Below are positions 53,173 to 62,732 of a DNA stretch of 64,000 bases, piece after piece; within the stretch, counting starts at the first letter, position 1; every line of letters starts with the position of its first letter. Source of the stretch: Cellulomonas sp. (GTDB taxonomy: Bacteria; Actinomycetota; Actinomycetes; Actinomycetales; Cellulomonadaceae). The position numbers and the translations under genes were made by a program. The notes beneath the pieces are model-generated. The model was not told the DNA's origin. It ran no database searches and saw only the letters and a list, made by a program, of their open reading frames with translations. The stretch lies in NCBI RefSeq assembly GCF_017744555.1, contig NZ_JAGIBD010000003.1, forward strand, positions 1 to 64,000. The letters run 5' to 3'.

Positions 53173-53330
53173 CCGGCGAGCTGACCGGCGGGCTGACCCG
53201 CGTCTGGTCGGCACGGCTGGCGCCCGCTCGTCCGGTGGGCGAGTGTAGGGAGGTCAGCTCCGGCAGGACGCACGAGGGCGGAGCGTGCCTAGCGGTCGCC
53301 GGGGACTCCTCGACCCGGAGGGTGCTGCCC

Positions 53331-54521
53331 ATGGATCTTCGTTGGCTCAAGCCGCTGCTCGGACGCCCGGCGCCGTTCACCACCGTGTACCTCGACGCGA
53401 CGCGCGCCGAGTCGGCCGGTGAGACCGAGACGGCGGACCGGTGGCGTGCGTTGCGGCGGACGCTCGAGCGCGACGGCGCGCCGAGCGGGGTGCTGGACGA
53501 GATCGGCGAGCTGGTCGCGACGCCCACCGGCGTGCGCGGACCGCACGGCCGGGTCGTCGTCGCGGACGCGAACGGCGTCGTCGTGGACCGGGTGCTCGCG
53601 GAGCCGCCCGCGCAGTCGAGCGCGGTGCACGGACCCGCGCCCGCGCTGCTGCCGGCCGCCCGCGCGGCGGACGAGACGGTCGACCTGCTCGTCGTGCGGG
53701 TGGACCGCAACGGTGCGGACCTGGTGCGCACGAGCCACGGCTCCGGGCCGTCCCCGGCGGCGGACGTCGAGCACGTCGAGGGCGGGCACGACGACGTGCA
53801 CAAGACCCGTGAGGGCGGCCTGGACCGGCGCAGCCAGACGCGCGCGGAGGACTCGTGGCAGCGCAACGCGGAGGTCGTCGCGGCGGCGCTGGACCGCAAG
53901 GTCGCGGAGCAGGCGCCCGACGTTCTCGTGCTGACGGGCGACGTGCGGGCGGTCGCGCTCGTCAAGGAGGCCGTGGGGCGGCCGGTCAGCGAGCTGGTCG
54001 TCGAGGTGCCCGGCGGGGCGCGCGGCGAGGGCGTGCACCAGGAGGCGTTCGACGCGAAGGTCGCCGAGGTGGTGGCGGAGTTCCGTCGGCGCCGGCGGCA
54101 GGCCGTGCTGGACCGGTTCCGTCAGCAGCTCGGGCGCGGCGAGGGTGCGGTGACCGCGCTGGACGACGTCATCGAGGTGCTGCGGCGCGGGCAGGTCGAC
54201 GAGCTGGTGCTGCACACGTCGGCCCTGACGGCGCTCGGCGAGCGCGAGCTGTGGGTGGGTCCCGAGCCGCTGCAGGTCGCCGTCGACGAGGACGACCTCG
54301 CGGCGCTGGGAGTCGGGGGCGACGGGCGTCGCATGGCGGCGGGCGTCGCGCTCCTGCGGGCGGCGCTCGGGCAGGACGCCGGGGTCACGTTCGCGGAGGA
54401 CGGCACCGTCGAGCTCGTCGACGGGGTGGGCGCGGTGCTGCGGTGGTCGGACGGCTCGACGCCGAGCGAGGCCGTGCCGAGCCAGTCCGCGGACCAGCGG
54501 AGGCTGCGGACGGTGGTCTGA
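53331..54521 (+). CDS. Rv2629-like / baeRF2-type ribosome-associated factor
   Basis: This 396-residue protein resembles mycobacterial Rv2629 and the bacterial-archaeo-eukaryotic release-factor (eRF1/Vms1-like) family: MDLRWLKPLLGRPAPFTTVYLDATR at the N-terminus, DSWQRNAEVVAAALDR in the middle, and the C-terminal RGQVDELVLHTSAL and AALLRAALGQDAGVTFAEDG type Rossmannoid part. Family members are proposed to act on ribosomes in hibernation or on stalled peptidyl-tRNA. ATG 53331 has GGAGGG. It is convergent with the ligase gene over a hairpin. Confidence 0.8.
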   Translation: MDLRWLKPLLGRPAPFTTVYLDATRAESAGETETADRWRALRRTLERDGAPSGVLDEIGELVATPTGVRGPHGRVVVADANGVVVDRVLAEPPAQSSAVHGPAPALLPAARAADETVDLLVVRVDRNGADLVRTSHGSGPSPAADVEHVEGGHDDVHKTREGGLDRRSQTRAEDSWQRNAEVVAAALDRKVAEQAPDVLVLTGDVRAVALVKEAVGRPVSELVVEVPGGARGEGVHQEAFDAKVAEVVAEFRRRRRQAVLDRFRQQLGRGEGAVTALDDVIEVLRRGQVDELVLHTSALTALGERELWVGPEPLQVAVDEDDLAALGVGGDGRRMAAGVALLRAALGQDAGVTFAEDGTVELVDGVGAVLRWSDGSTPSEAVPSQSADQRRLRTVV

Positions 54522-54542
54522 GGCTCAGCACTCGGCAGGAGG

Positions 54543-54568
54543 GTCCGGCGCCGGCGACGGCGCCGGAC
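54543..54568. terminator. Bidirectional hairpin terminator
   Basis: gtccggcgccg-gcga-cggcgccggac, a perfect 11-bp stem with a tetraloop, lies between convergent stops at 54521 and 54604. Confidence 0.8.
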
Positions 54569-54603
54569 GCGCATCCGGGCGGGACGGCACGGTGCCGTCG
54601 CGT

Positions 54604-56427
54604 TCAGCCGGTGGTGTGCTCCGAGCGGGTGTCGGTGTAGAGCGCGTCGATCTCCGCGGCGAAGTCCTTGAGCACCAGCGCACGCTTCACCTTGAGGGAC
54701 GGCGTGAGGTAGCCGTTCGTCTCGGTGAGGTCCTCCGGCAGCACCCGGATCTTGCGGATCGACTCGGCCCGCGAGACGGCCTCGTTGGCCCGGTCCACTG
54801 CGCGGTCGAGCGCGGCGAGGACCCGTTCGTCGGTGCCCGCCGCGGCCACGTCCATCGACGGCAGGCCGTGGTTCGCGAGCCAGCCGGGGAGCATCTCGGC
54901 GTCGAGCGTGACGAGCGCCCCGATGAACGGGCGCTGGTCGCCCACGACGACGACCTGGCTCACCAGCGGGTGCCCGCGCAGCCGGTCCTCGAGCACCGCG
55001 GGGGCGACGTTCTTGCCGCCCGCGGTCACGATGATCTCCTTGGTCCGGCCCGTGATGCGCAGGTAGCTGTCGTCGTCGAGCGTGCCGAGGTCGCCCGTCC
55101 TGAACCAGCCGTCGACCAGCGCCGCCTTCGTGGCCTCCTCGTCGTGCCGGTACCCGCGGAACACGTGCGGGCCCTGCACCCAGATCTGACCGTCGTCGTC
55201 GACCCGCAGCGCGGTGCCGGGGAACGCGGGACCGACCGAGCCGACCTTCGTCAGACCCGGCCGGTTGACCGCCGTCGGGGCGGTCGTCTCGGTGAGCCCG
55301 TAGCCCTCGAGGACGTGCACGCCGATGCCGCGGTAGAAGTGGCCGAGCCGCTCGCCGAGCGGGGCGCCACCGGAGATCGCGAACTCGGCGCGACCGCCGA
55401 GCGCGGCACGCAGCCGCCGGTGGACGAGTGCACCCGCGACGCCGTGGCGGGCGCGCAGCGCGGGGCCCGGTCCACGGTCCGTGTCGAGCGCGTGCGAGTA
55501 GTCGACCGCCGCCTTGGCCGCCCAGCGGAACAGCCGCAGCTTCGCGCCGCCGCCGGCCTTCTGCTCGGCCGAGTTGTAGACCTTCTCGAACACGCGCGGC
55601 ACGGCGAGGATGAACGTCGGTTGGAACGCGGCGAGGTCGGGCAGCAGGTTCCTCGTGTCGGGCGTGTGGCCGAGCACCGCGCCCGAGGGGACGCACAGCA
55701 CCTGGATGAAGCGCGCGAACACGTGCGCGAGCGGCATGAACAGCAGCGTGCGCGAGTGCGGCTGCGCGCACACCTCGCCGAGGCCCTCGATGCCGTTGAG
55801 CGTGAGCGCGACGAAGTTGCCGTGCGTGAGCTCGACTCCCTTGGGCCGCCCCGTGGTGCCCGACGTGTAGATGACGGTCGCGAGGTCGTCCATGCCGGCG
55901 AGCGCGGAGCGGCGGTCGATCTCGTCGTCCGGGACGTGGGCTCCGTCCGTCGCGAGCGTGTCGAGGCCGCCGCCGTCGATGATCTCGACGTGCGCGAGGC
56001 CCGGGAGGTCGTCGCGGACCTGCGTGACGACCGCGGCGTGGGCGGCCGTCTCGACGACCGCGAGCCGCACCCCCGCGTCGGCGCAGATCCAGCGCACCTG
56101 CTCGGCCGACGACGTCTCGTACACCGGCACACCCACCGCGCCCGCCGCCCACACCGCGAAGTCGACGAGCGTCCACTCGTAGCGGGTGCGCGACATGATC
56201 GCGACGCGGTCACCCGGCTCGATGCCGCGCGCGACGAAGCCCTTGGCCAGGGCCCGGACCTCCGCGACGAACTCCGCGACCGTCACCGCGGTCCACGGCT
56301 GGCCCGGCCCGGCGGAGCGCTCGATGAGCACCGACGCCGGGTCGCGCGCGAGACGCTCGGCGAGCAGGCCGGGGATGCTGGACCGCGGGTCCGGGTCCAC
56401 CGAGCTCTCCGAGCGGAACTCGCGCAT
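54604..56427 (-). CDS. Long-chain fatty-acid-CoA ligase (FACL15-like)
   Basis: This 607-residue ANL-superfamily ligase activates fatty acids to acyl-CoA. It has VIYTSGTTGRPKGVELTH (P-loop), the long-chain type linker MPLAHVFARF, EGYGLTETTAP, GWFRTGDLGTLDDD and GRTKEIIVTAGGKNVAP, with SLKVKRALVLKDF near the end. Cytosolic or membrane-associated. ATG 56427 lies 2 nt after the valS stop (TGAcgATG), so it is coupled to valS, a common pairing in this group of actinobacteria. Confidence 0.93.
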   Translation of the reverse strand: MREFRSESSVDPDPRSSIPGLLAERLARDPASVLIERSAGPGQPWTAVTVAEFVAEVRALAKGFVARGIEPGDRVAIMSRTRYEWTLVDFAVWAAGAVGVPVYETSSAEQVRWICADAGVRLAVVETAAHAAVVTQVRDDLPGLAHVEIIDGGGLDTLATDGAHVPDDEIDRRSALAGMDDLATVIYTSGTTGRPKGVELTHGNFVALTLNGIEGLGEVCAQPHSRTLLFMPLAHVFARFIQVLCVPSGAVLGHTPDTRNLLPDLAAFQPTFILAVPRVFEKVYNSAEQKAGGGAKLRLFRWAAKAAVDYSHALDTDRGPGPALRARHGVAGALVHRRLRAALGGRAEFAISGGAPLGERLGHFYRGIGVHVLEGYGLTETTAPTAVNRPGLTKVGSVGPAFPGTALRVDDDGQIWVQGPHVFRGYRHDEEATKAALVDGWFRTGDLGTLDDDSYLRITGRTKEIIVTAGGKNVAPAVLEDRLRGHPLVSQVVVVGDQRPFIGALVTLDAEMLPGWLANHGLPSMDVAAAGTDERVLAALDRAVDRANEAVSRAESIRKIRVLPEDLTETNGYLTPSLKVKRALVLKDFAAEIDALYTDTRSEHTTG

Positions 56428-56429
56428 CG

Positions 56430-59099
56430 TCAGACCGCCGCGGCGGGGACGAGCTCGGCGTCGTGCGCGACGACCTGCTCGCCGTCGTCGTCCGCGATCG
56501 TCAGCGTGCCCACCACGCGCCCGGCGGCCCGGACGTCGTCGAGTGCGGCGTCCACGCCGGCGCGCAGCGCCGTCGGGACGGCCAGGCGGACCGCGCTGAT
56601 CTCGGTGCGCATCGAGACCTTGGCCTCCGACTTCACCTTGCGCAGCGCCGCGAGCGCGGCACCGGCGGCGGCGACGACCGACGGGTCGGCGTCGCCCGCG
56701 GCGGCCCGCAGGGGAGCGGCGTCGGGCCACGGCGCACGGTGCACCGAGCCCTCGCGCCACCACGACCAGACCTCCTCCGTGGCGAACGGGAGCACCGGCG
56801 CGAACAGCCGAAGCAGCACGTCGAGCGCGATGCCGAGAGCGGCCCGGGCGGACGCCGTGTCCGCGCTCACCTCGACCGCGCCGGCGCCGTACGCGCGGTC
56901 CTTGACGAGCTCGAGGTAGTCGTCGCAGAACGTCCAGAAGAACGTCTCCGACAGCTCGAGCGCACGTGTGTGGTCGTACTGCTCGAGCGCCGCGGTGGCC
57001 TTCTCGACGACGTCGACCAGGCCGGCGAGCATCGCGCGGTCCAGCGGGTTCGTCACGAGCGCCGGGTCGAGCAGCACCGGCTCGTCCGGCGAGCCGAACG
57101 AGAGCGCGAACTTCGACGCGTTGAGCACCTTGATCGCGAGCCGGCGGCCGATCTTCATCTGGCCGATCTCGAACGCCGCGTCGGTGCCGAGCCGCGCCGA
57201 GGCCGCCCAGTAGCGGACGGCGTCCGAGCCGTGCTCCTCGAGCAGGCCCATCGGTGTGACGACGTTGCCCTTGGACTTCGACATCTTCTTGCGGTCGGGG
57301 TCGAGGATCCAGCCGCTGATGGCCGCCTGGGTCCACGGGAGCGAGCCGTGCTCGAGGTGCGACCGCACGACCGTCGAGAAAAGCCAGGTGCGGATGATGT
57401 CCTGCCCCTGGGGGCGCAGGTCCATCGGGAACACACGCGCGAACAGGTCAGGGTCGCTGCGCCAGCCGCCGACGATCTGCGGGGTCAGCGAGCTGGTCGC
57501 CCACGTGTCCATGATGTCGGGGTCGCCCACGAAGCCGCCCGGCACGCCGCGCTGGTCGGCCGTGTAGCCGGCCGGGACGTCGGACGACGGGTCGATCGGC
57601 AGCTGGTCCTCGGACGGCAGGAGCGGCGAGTCGTGGTCGACCTCGCCGTGCTCGTCGAGCGGGTACCAGACCGGGAACGGCACGCCGAAGAAGCGCTGCC
57701 GCGACACGAGCCAGTCGCCGTTGAGACCGCGGACCCAGTTCTCGTACCGCACGCGCATGAAGTCGGGCGCGAACCCGAGCTCGGCGCCACGGGCGAGCAG
57801 CGCGTCACGCAGCTCCTCGTCGCGACCGCCGTTGCGGATGTACCACTGGCGGCTCGTGACGATCTCGAGAGGCTTGTCGCCCTTCTCGTAGAAGTTCGCC
57901 TTGCGCTGCGTCGGCACCGGTTCGCCGTCGAGGTCGCCCGACTCGCGCAGGCCGGCGACGACCGCCTCGCGTGCGGAGAAGGTCGTCTTGCCGGCGAGCT
58001 CGCCGAACATGGCACGCCCGGCCTCGGACGCGATCCAGTCCGGGGTGTCCCGGACGATCCTGCCGTCGCGGCCCACCACCGAGCGGGTCGGCAGCTGCAG
58101 CTCGCGCCACCACTGCACGTCGGTCAGGTCGCCGAACGTGCAGCACATCGCGATGCCCGCACCCTTGTCCGGCTCGGCGGCCGGGTGCGCGAGGACGGGC
58201 AGCTCGACGCCGAACAGCGGCGACGTGACCGTGGTGCCGAACAGGTGCTGGTAGCGCTCGTCGTCGGGGTGCGCGATGAGCGCGACGCACGCAGGGAGCA
58301 GCTCGGGACGCGTCGTCTCGATGTAGACCGGGCCCTCACCGGCGGCCGTGCCGGTCCGGTGGAACGCGACGCGGTGGAACGCGCCCGGGTAGTCGCGCGC
58401 CTCGAGCTCGGCCTGCGCGACGGCCGTCTGGAACGTCACGTCCCACAGCCCGGGGGCCTCGGCCTGGTACGCCTCGCCGCGTGCGAGGTTGCGCAGGAAC
58501 GCCTGCTGCGCGACGGCCCGCGACTCGGCGGAGACCGTCTGGTACGTCATGGACCAGTCGACCGAGAGGCCGAGCCGGCGCCACAGGGCCTCGAACTGGC
58601 GCTCGTCCTCGACGGTCAGCACCTCGCACAGCTCGACGAAGTTGCGGCGGCTCACGGGGACCTGGTCGCCGGGCTTGACCGTCTTGCCGTCGGTGCCGTT
58701 GTGCGGCGGCACGAAGCCCTCGACGTACGGCAGCGACGGGTCGCAGCGCACGCCGTAGTAGTTCTGCACGCGACGCTCGGTGGGCAGGCCGTTGTCGTCC
58801 CAGCCCATCGGGTAGAACACCTCACGCCCGCGCATGCGCTGGAAGCGCGCGACGACGTCGGTGTGCGTGTACGAGAACACGTGCCCGACGTGCAGCGACC
58901 CGGAGACCGTGGGCGGCGGGGTGTCGATCGAGTACACCTCGTCGCGCGTCTTCGACCGGTCGAACGCGTACAGGCCCTGTGCCGACCACGCGGCGTCCCA
59001 GCGCTCCTCGACACCGTCCAGCGAGACGCGGTCCGGTACCTCGCGCGCGCCGGTGGTGCTCGGCGTGGACAGGGCAGGATCCGGGCGCAGGTCGCTCAT
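56430..59099 (-). CDS. valS: Valine-tRNA ligase
   Basis: This 889-residue class I synthetase charges tRNA-Val. HVGH is at 70-73 (SGSLHVGHVFSYTH) and KMSKS at 605-609 (DRKKMSKSKGN); the editing domain has EGPVYIETTRPELLPACVAL and GAGIAMCCTFGD, and SRQWYIRNGG lies nearby. MGWDDNGLPTERRVQNYYGVR matches the divergent ValS type that lacks the long C-terminal coiled-coil arm; after the anticodon-binding domain only ~80 residues remain here. It is followed directly by the acyl-CoA ligase gene. Confidence 0.96.
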   Translation of the reverse strand: MSDLRPDPALSTPSTTGAREVPDRVSLDGVEERWDAAWSAQGLYAFDRSKTRDEVYSIDTPPPTVSGSLHVGHVFSYTHTDVVARFQRMRGREVFYPMGWDDNGLPTERRVQNYYGVRCDPSLPYVEGFVPPHNGTDGKTVKPGDQVPVSRRNFVELCEVLTVEDERQFEALWRRLGLSVDWSMTYQTVSAESRAVAQQAFLRNLARGEAYQAEAPGLWDVTFQTAVAQAELEARDYPGAFHRVAFHRTGTAAGEGPVYIETTRPELLPACVALIAHPDDERYQHLFGTTVTSPLFGVELPVLAHPAAEPDKGAGIAMCCTFGDLTDVQWWRELQLPTRSVVGRDGRIVRDTPDWIASEAGRAMFGELAGKTTFSAREAVVAGLRESGDLDGEPVPTQRKANFYEKGDKPLEIVTSRQWYIRNGGRDEELRDALLARGAELGFAPDFMRVRYENWVRGLNGDWLVSRQRFFGVPFPVWYPLDEHGEVDHDSPLLPSEDQLPIDPSSDVPAGYTADQRGVPGGFVGDPDIMDTWATSSLTPQIVGGWRSDPDLFARVFPMDLRPQGQDIIRTWLFSTVVRSHLEHGSLPWTQAAISGWILDPDRKKMSKSKGNVVTPMGLLEEHGSDAVRYWAASARLGTDAAFEIGQMKIGRRLAIKVLNASKFALSFGSPDEPVLLDPALVTNPLDRAMLAGLVDVVEKATAALEQYDHTRALELSETFFWTFCDDYLELVKDRAYGAGAVEVSADTASARAALGIALDVLLRLFAPVLPFATEEVWSWWREGSVHRAPWPDAAPLRAAAGDADPSVVAAAGAALAALRKVKSEAKVSMRTEISAVRLAVPTALRAGVDAALDDVRAAGRVVGTLTIADDDGEQVVAHDAELVPAAAV

Positions 59100-59157
59100 G
59101 GGCACACATCTTCCCAGATCGTGAGGCAGTCCCGGGTGCACCGTCCGACGGGCCGGT

Positions 59158-59194
59158 CCAGGGCCCGGCGACCCGCCGACCGACGGGGCCCTGG
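59158..59194. promoter_or_regulatory. Inverted repeat upstream of valS
   Basis: ccagggccc (59158-59166) and gggccctgg (59186-59194) form a 9-bp stem with a 19-nt loop in the 168-bp gap between valS and the divergent propeller-protein gene. It could be a leader hairpin or an operator. I see no T-box (tRNA-binding) consensus. Confidence 0.3.
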
Positions 59195-59255
59195 CGACCC
59201 GCTCGGCGCCCGGACGTTCACCAGGTCGCCACCCCCGCTGCGGGCCTCGGCCGAC

Positions 59256-59261
59256 TAGCGT
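59256..59261 (+). promoter_or_regulatory. Candidate leaderless -10 box for the propeller protein
   Basis: TAGCGT ends 6 nt before ATG 59268. Confidence 0.45.
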
Positions 59262-59267
59262 TCCAGC

Positions 59268-60812
59268 ATGGCCCGCACGTACGTGGAGCTCGTCGAGGAG
59301 GACGGCGTCGTCGGTCCCGACGACGAGCGCCGCCCCGGGCTCGTCGACGTCGTGCGGCGGCACCCGCGACGTGCCGCCGTGACCGCGGCAGCGGTCGTCG
59401 TCGTCGCGGCGACCGCGGTCCTGGCGCAGGTCGTCGTCGACGCGCGCGAGCAGGCGTGGCTCGCACGGCTCGCCGACGTGCCCGGCGTGCTGCGACCGGT
59501 CGACCTGCCGCTGCGCACGCTCTACGTGGCCGAGGGGGACGCGGCGTCGGCCGTGCAGGGCGGCGTCCGGGCGGGCGACCTGCTCGTCGGCGGCACGTAC
59601 CGGCCCGTGCAGTCCGCGCCGCACGTCGTCGCCGTCGACAGGCGCACGGGCGAGGTCGCCTGGGACGTCCCGGTCGACCTGCCACCGGCGGCCGACCCCG
59701 AGCCGGTCGTGCAGGGCGGCGGCCCGGACCCGTCGGCCAACGCGTGGTGCTCCGAGGTCGGCGGCGCTCCGCCGCGTGTCGCGTGCGTCGTCAGCCGCAC
59801 GTACGGCTGGCAGATGTCCGAGGAGGGGTACGGGCACGAGCTCGCGACGCGCGGACTCGTGGTGCTCGACGCGACCGACGGCACCGTGCTCTCGCGGCGG
59901 GACGAGCCGCTCGGCGCGGGGATCGTCGCCGGTCGCGACGGGTACTGGGTCACGACGGTCGACGACGACCGCGCCGGCGTCGAGGTCGTCGCGCGCGCGT
60001 TCGACGGCTCGGAGCGCTGGTCGACGCACGTCGACACGTCGGCGATCCCGGAGCAGCAGACGCCGTACGTCCTGCACGACGAGGAGCGGACCGTGCTCGA
60101 CGTCGGCACGCAGGCGTGGGTGCTCGGTCCCGACGGGTCCGCGGTCGCCGAGCTGGCGCGTGGCGGCCTGAACGGCGGGATGACGCTGGTGCCCGGCGGC
60201 GTGCTCGTCGAGAGCTACACGTCGGAGGGCATGCCGGACGGCGCCGTGATCTGGCGCGACGACGGCACCACGGTCGACCTGGGCGACGACCGGCAGCTCT
60301 ACCTCACGGTCGACGACGGCAGCCGGCCGGACGCGTTCTTCCTCACGGCCGGCGACACAGGACCGCTCGTCCGGCGCGACTGGTCGGGCAAGGAGCTGTG
60401 GCGGGCCGACGTCACCGTCGGGTCGACCGCGGTGCTGCTGGACGGCACGCTCGTCGCCGTGGGCGGCGACCGCCTCGCCGCCGTCGACGCGGACACGGGG
60501 GCGGTCCGGTGGCGCACGGACATGCCCCGGCCGGCGGACCAGGTCTTCACCGACGGTCGCGTGCTGCTGGTCCTGAGCGGCCGGGTGGTCCGCGCGTACG
60601 GCGTGGACGACGGGACGCTGCAGTGGTCGGCCGCGCTGGTCGAGGACGGCCGCTCGACGGTGCTGGAACGCACCGCGACCGACGCCCCCACCACCGACCC
60701 CGGTGCGGTCGGCACGGGCGGGTACGACGAGGGGTGGTGGTTCGTGACCACCGACGGCCACCTCGCGTTCAGCTCCGCGACGGAGCCGAGCGGCATCGTC
60801 GTGCTCGGCTGA
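59268..60812 (+). CDS. Membrane-anchored PQQ-like beta-propeller protein
   Basis: This 514-residue protein has a ~35-residue cytosolic tail, one transmembrane segment (VTAAAVVVVAATAVLAQVVV, about 39-58) and a large extracytoplasmic beta-propeller. Blades show the PQQ-like pattern VVAVDRRTGEVAWDVPVD, LWRADVTVGSTAVLLDG, LAAVDADTGAVRWRTDM and VRAYGVDDGTLQWSAAL. It is likely a scaffold or binding protein rather than an enzyme. Two Cys (CSEVGG, VACVVS) may pair. Its partner is unknown. Confidence 0.8.
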   Translation: MARTYVELVEEDGVVGPDDERRPGLVDVVRRHPRRAAVTAAAVVVVAATAVLAQVVVDAREQAWLARLADVPGVLRPVDLPLRTLYVAEGDAASAVQGGVRAGDLLVGGTYRPVQSAPHVVAVDRRTGEVAWDVPVDLPPAADPEPVVQGGGPDPSANAWCSEVGGAPPRVACVVSRTYGWQMSEEGYGHELATRGLVVLDATDGTVLSRRDEPLGAGIVAGRDGYWVTTVDDDRAGVEVVARAFDGSERWSTHVDTSAIPEQQTPYVLHDEERTVLDVGTQAWVLGPDGSAVAELARGGLNGGMTLVPGGVLVESYTSEGMPDGAVIWRDDGTTVDLGDDRQLYLTVDDGSRPDAFFLTAGDTGPLVRRDWSGKELWRADVTVGSTAVLLDGTLVAVGGDRLAAVDADTGAVRWRTDMPRPADQVFTDGRVLLVLSGRVVRAYGVDDGTLQWSAALVEDGRSTVLERTATDAPTTDPGAVGTGGYDEGWWFVTTDGHLAFSSATEPSGIVVLG

Positions 60813-60912
60813 CCGGCCGCCCGAGGAACACGGCCGGCACGCTGCGGGTTAGGGTCGCGGAGGGCCCGCCGCAGGCGACGGCCCCGCAGGGACGACGAAG
60901 GGGTGCGACGCG

Positions 60913-61929
60913 GTGAGCGGTGTGAGTGCGAGCGGGCTGACGGTCGGGTACGCGGCGATGCTCGAGCAGTTCCACCCCACCGAGGCGGTCGCGCTGTCGG
61001 TGCACGCCGAGCAGCACGGCTTCTCGGGCGTGATGGCGGCCGACCACTACCAGCCGTGGGTGCCGGCGCAGGGGCAGGCGTCGTTCGTGTGGAACGTGCT
61101 GACTGCGCTCGGCGAGCGGACCGTCGGTGACATCGGGCCGGGCGTCACCGCCCCCACGTTCCGCTGGCACCCCGCGATGGTGGCGCAGGCCTCGGCGACG
61201 CTCGCGGCGATGTACCCCGGGCGGCACTGGCTGGGCCTGGGTTCCGGCGAGGCGCTCAACGAGCACGTGGTCGCCGGGTACTGGCCGGAGGCGCCCGAGC
61301 GCATCAACCGGATGTTCGAGGCGATCGAGCTCATCAAGAAGCTCTTCTCGTCGTCGCTCGCCGGCAAGGACGTCAAGCACGCGGGCCAGTTCTACAAGCT
61401 CGAGTCGACCCGGCTGTGGACCATGCCGGAGGTCGCGCCCGAGATCCTCGTGGCGACCGCAGGCCCGGTGACGGCCAAGCGCGCCGGACGGCACGCGGAC
61501 GGTCTCATCACCGTCGGAGCGCCGCTCGAGAAGATCTCCGGGCTGTTCGGGAAGTTCGACGAGGGCGTGCGCGAGTCCGGCCGGTCGCCCGAGGACCTGC
61601 CGAAGGTGCTGCAGCTGCACATGTCGTGGGCCGCCACCGACGAGGAGGCCCTCGCGAACGCGATGCACGAGTGGCCCAACGGCGGCATGAAGTTCCCCAA
61701 GGCCGACATCCGGTCCCCGTTCGACTTCGAGCAGATGGCCAAGCTCGTGCGCCCCGAGGACTTCGAGGGCCGCATGGTCATCTCGTCCGACCCCGACGTG
61801 CACCGCGCCGAGATCCAGAAGTACGTCGACCTCGGGTTCGACCGGATCTACCTGCACAACGTCGGGCGCAACCAGCGCGAGTGGATCGAGACGTTCGGCG
61901 AGCAGGTGCTGCCGAAGCTGGTGCGATGA
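60913..61929 (+). CDS. F420-dependent glucose-6-phosphate-dehydrogenase-family oxidoreductase
   Basis: This 338-residue LLM-class TIM barrel belongs to the F420-dependent G6PDH-like family: [64 protein letters not shown] and [15 protein letters not shown]. It may oxidise glucose 6-phosphate or a related substrate with F420; members of this subgroup differ in substrate. Its stop overlaps the cofE start (ATGA), tying it to F420 metabolism. AAGGGG lies upstream of GTG 60913. Confidence 0.9.
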   Translation: MSGVSASGLTVGYAAMLEQFHPTEAVALSVHAEQHGFSGVMAADHYQPWVPAQGQASFVWNVLTALGERTVGDIGPGVTAPTFRWHPAMVAQASATLAAMYPGRHWLGLGSGEALNEHVVAGYWPEAPERINRMFEAIELIKKLFSSSLAGKDVKHAGQFYKLESTRLWTMPEVAPEILVATAGPVTAKRAGRHADGLITVGAPLEKISGLFGKFDEGVRESGRSPEDLPKVLQLHMSWAATDEEALANAMHEWPNGGMKFPKADIRSPFDFEQMAKLVRPEDFEGRMVISSDPDVHRAEIQKYVDLGFDRIYLHNVGRNQREWIETFGEQVLPKLVR

Positions 61930-62732
61930 CCGCCGTCGAGCTCCGCGTCTGGGCGCCCAGCGGGCTGCCCGAGGTGGTGCCGGGCGACGACCTCGCCGGG
62001 CTGCTGGTGGCGCTGCTGCGCGACGACGCCGGCGCCGACCCCGAGCACGCGCTGCGCGACGGCGACGTGCTGGTCCTCACCAGCAAGGTGGTCTCGAAGG
62101 CGGAGGGCCGCGTGGTCGCCGCCGACGACCGCGAGCAGGCGATCACCGACGAGACCGTCCGCGTCGTCGCGACGCGCGAGCACTCGACGGGCGTCACGCG
62201 CATCGTCGAGAACCGGCTCGGGCTCGTCATGGCCGCGGCGGGCGTCGACGCGAGCAACACGCCCGAGGGGACCGTGCTGCTGCTGCCGCTCGACCCCGAC
62301 GGCACCGCCCGGGTGCTTCGCGCGGCCCTGCAGGACGCCTTCGGCGTCCGGCTCGGGCTCGTGCTCACCGACACCGCGGGCCGGCCGTGGCGGCAGGGCG
62401 TCACCGACCTCGCGATCGGTGCGGCGGGGGTCGAGGTGCTCGACGACCTGCGCGGCCAGGTCGACTCGTTCGGGCGGCCCCTCGTGATGACGGTCGCGGC
62501 CGTCGCGGACGAGATCGCGTCGGCCGCGGAGCTCGTCAAGGGCAAGGCCGCCGGGCGGCCCCTCGCGGTGGTGCGCGGCCTGGCGCACCTCGTCACGGCC
62601 GACGACGGGCCCGGCGCGCGGGTGCTGCCGCGGACCGGGGACGACGACATGTTCCACCAGGGCAGCGCCGAGGCGTACGCGCAGGGCTGGAAGGACGCGC
62701 TCGAACGGCCCGACGGAGCGCCACGGAGATGA
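61926..62732 (+). CDS. cofE: Coenzyme F420-0:L-glutamate ligase
   Basis: This 268-residue ligase adds glutamate residues to F420-0. [67 protein letters not shown] and [18 protein letters not shown] are the CofE signatures. It is the single-domain form, without the nitroreductase-like C-terminal half of mycobacterial FbiB. It overlaps genes on both sides by 4 nt. Confidence 0.93.
   Translation: MTAVELRVWAPSGLPEVVPGDDLAGLLVALLRDDAGADPEHALRDGDVLVLTSKVVSKAEGRVVAADDREQAITDETVRVVATREHSTGVTRIVENRLGLVMAAAGVDASNTPEGTVLLLPLDPDGTARVLRAALQDAFGVRLGLVLTDTAGRPWRQGVTDLAIGAAGVEVLDDLRGQVDSFGRPLVMTVAAVADEIASAAELVKGKAAGRPLAVVRGLAHLVTADDGPGARVLPRTGDDDMFHQGSAEAYAQGWKDALERPDGAPRR

Noticed and set aside
54604..57336. 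Extension of the acyl-CoA ligase gene upstream into valS
   Set aside because: The frame continues through valS out of frame. The ligase fold begins at MREFRSESS (56427), 2 nt after the valS stop.
59100..59267. T-box riboswitch upstream of valS
   Set aside because: The inverted repeat is simple and I find no T-box (tRNA 3'-end binding) consensus or specifier-loop arrangement.
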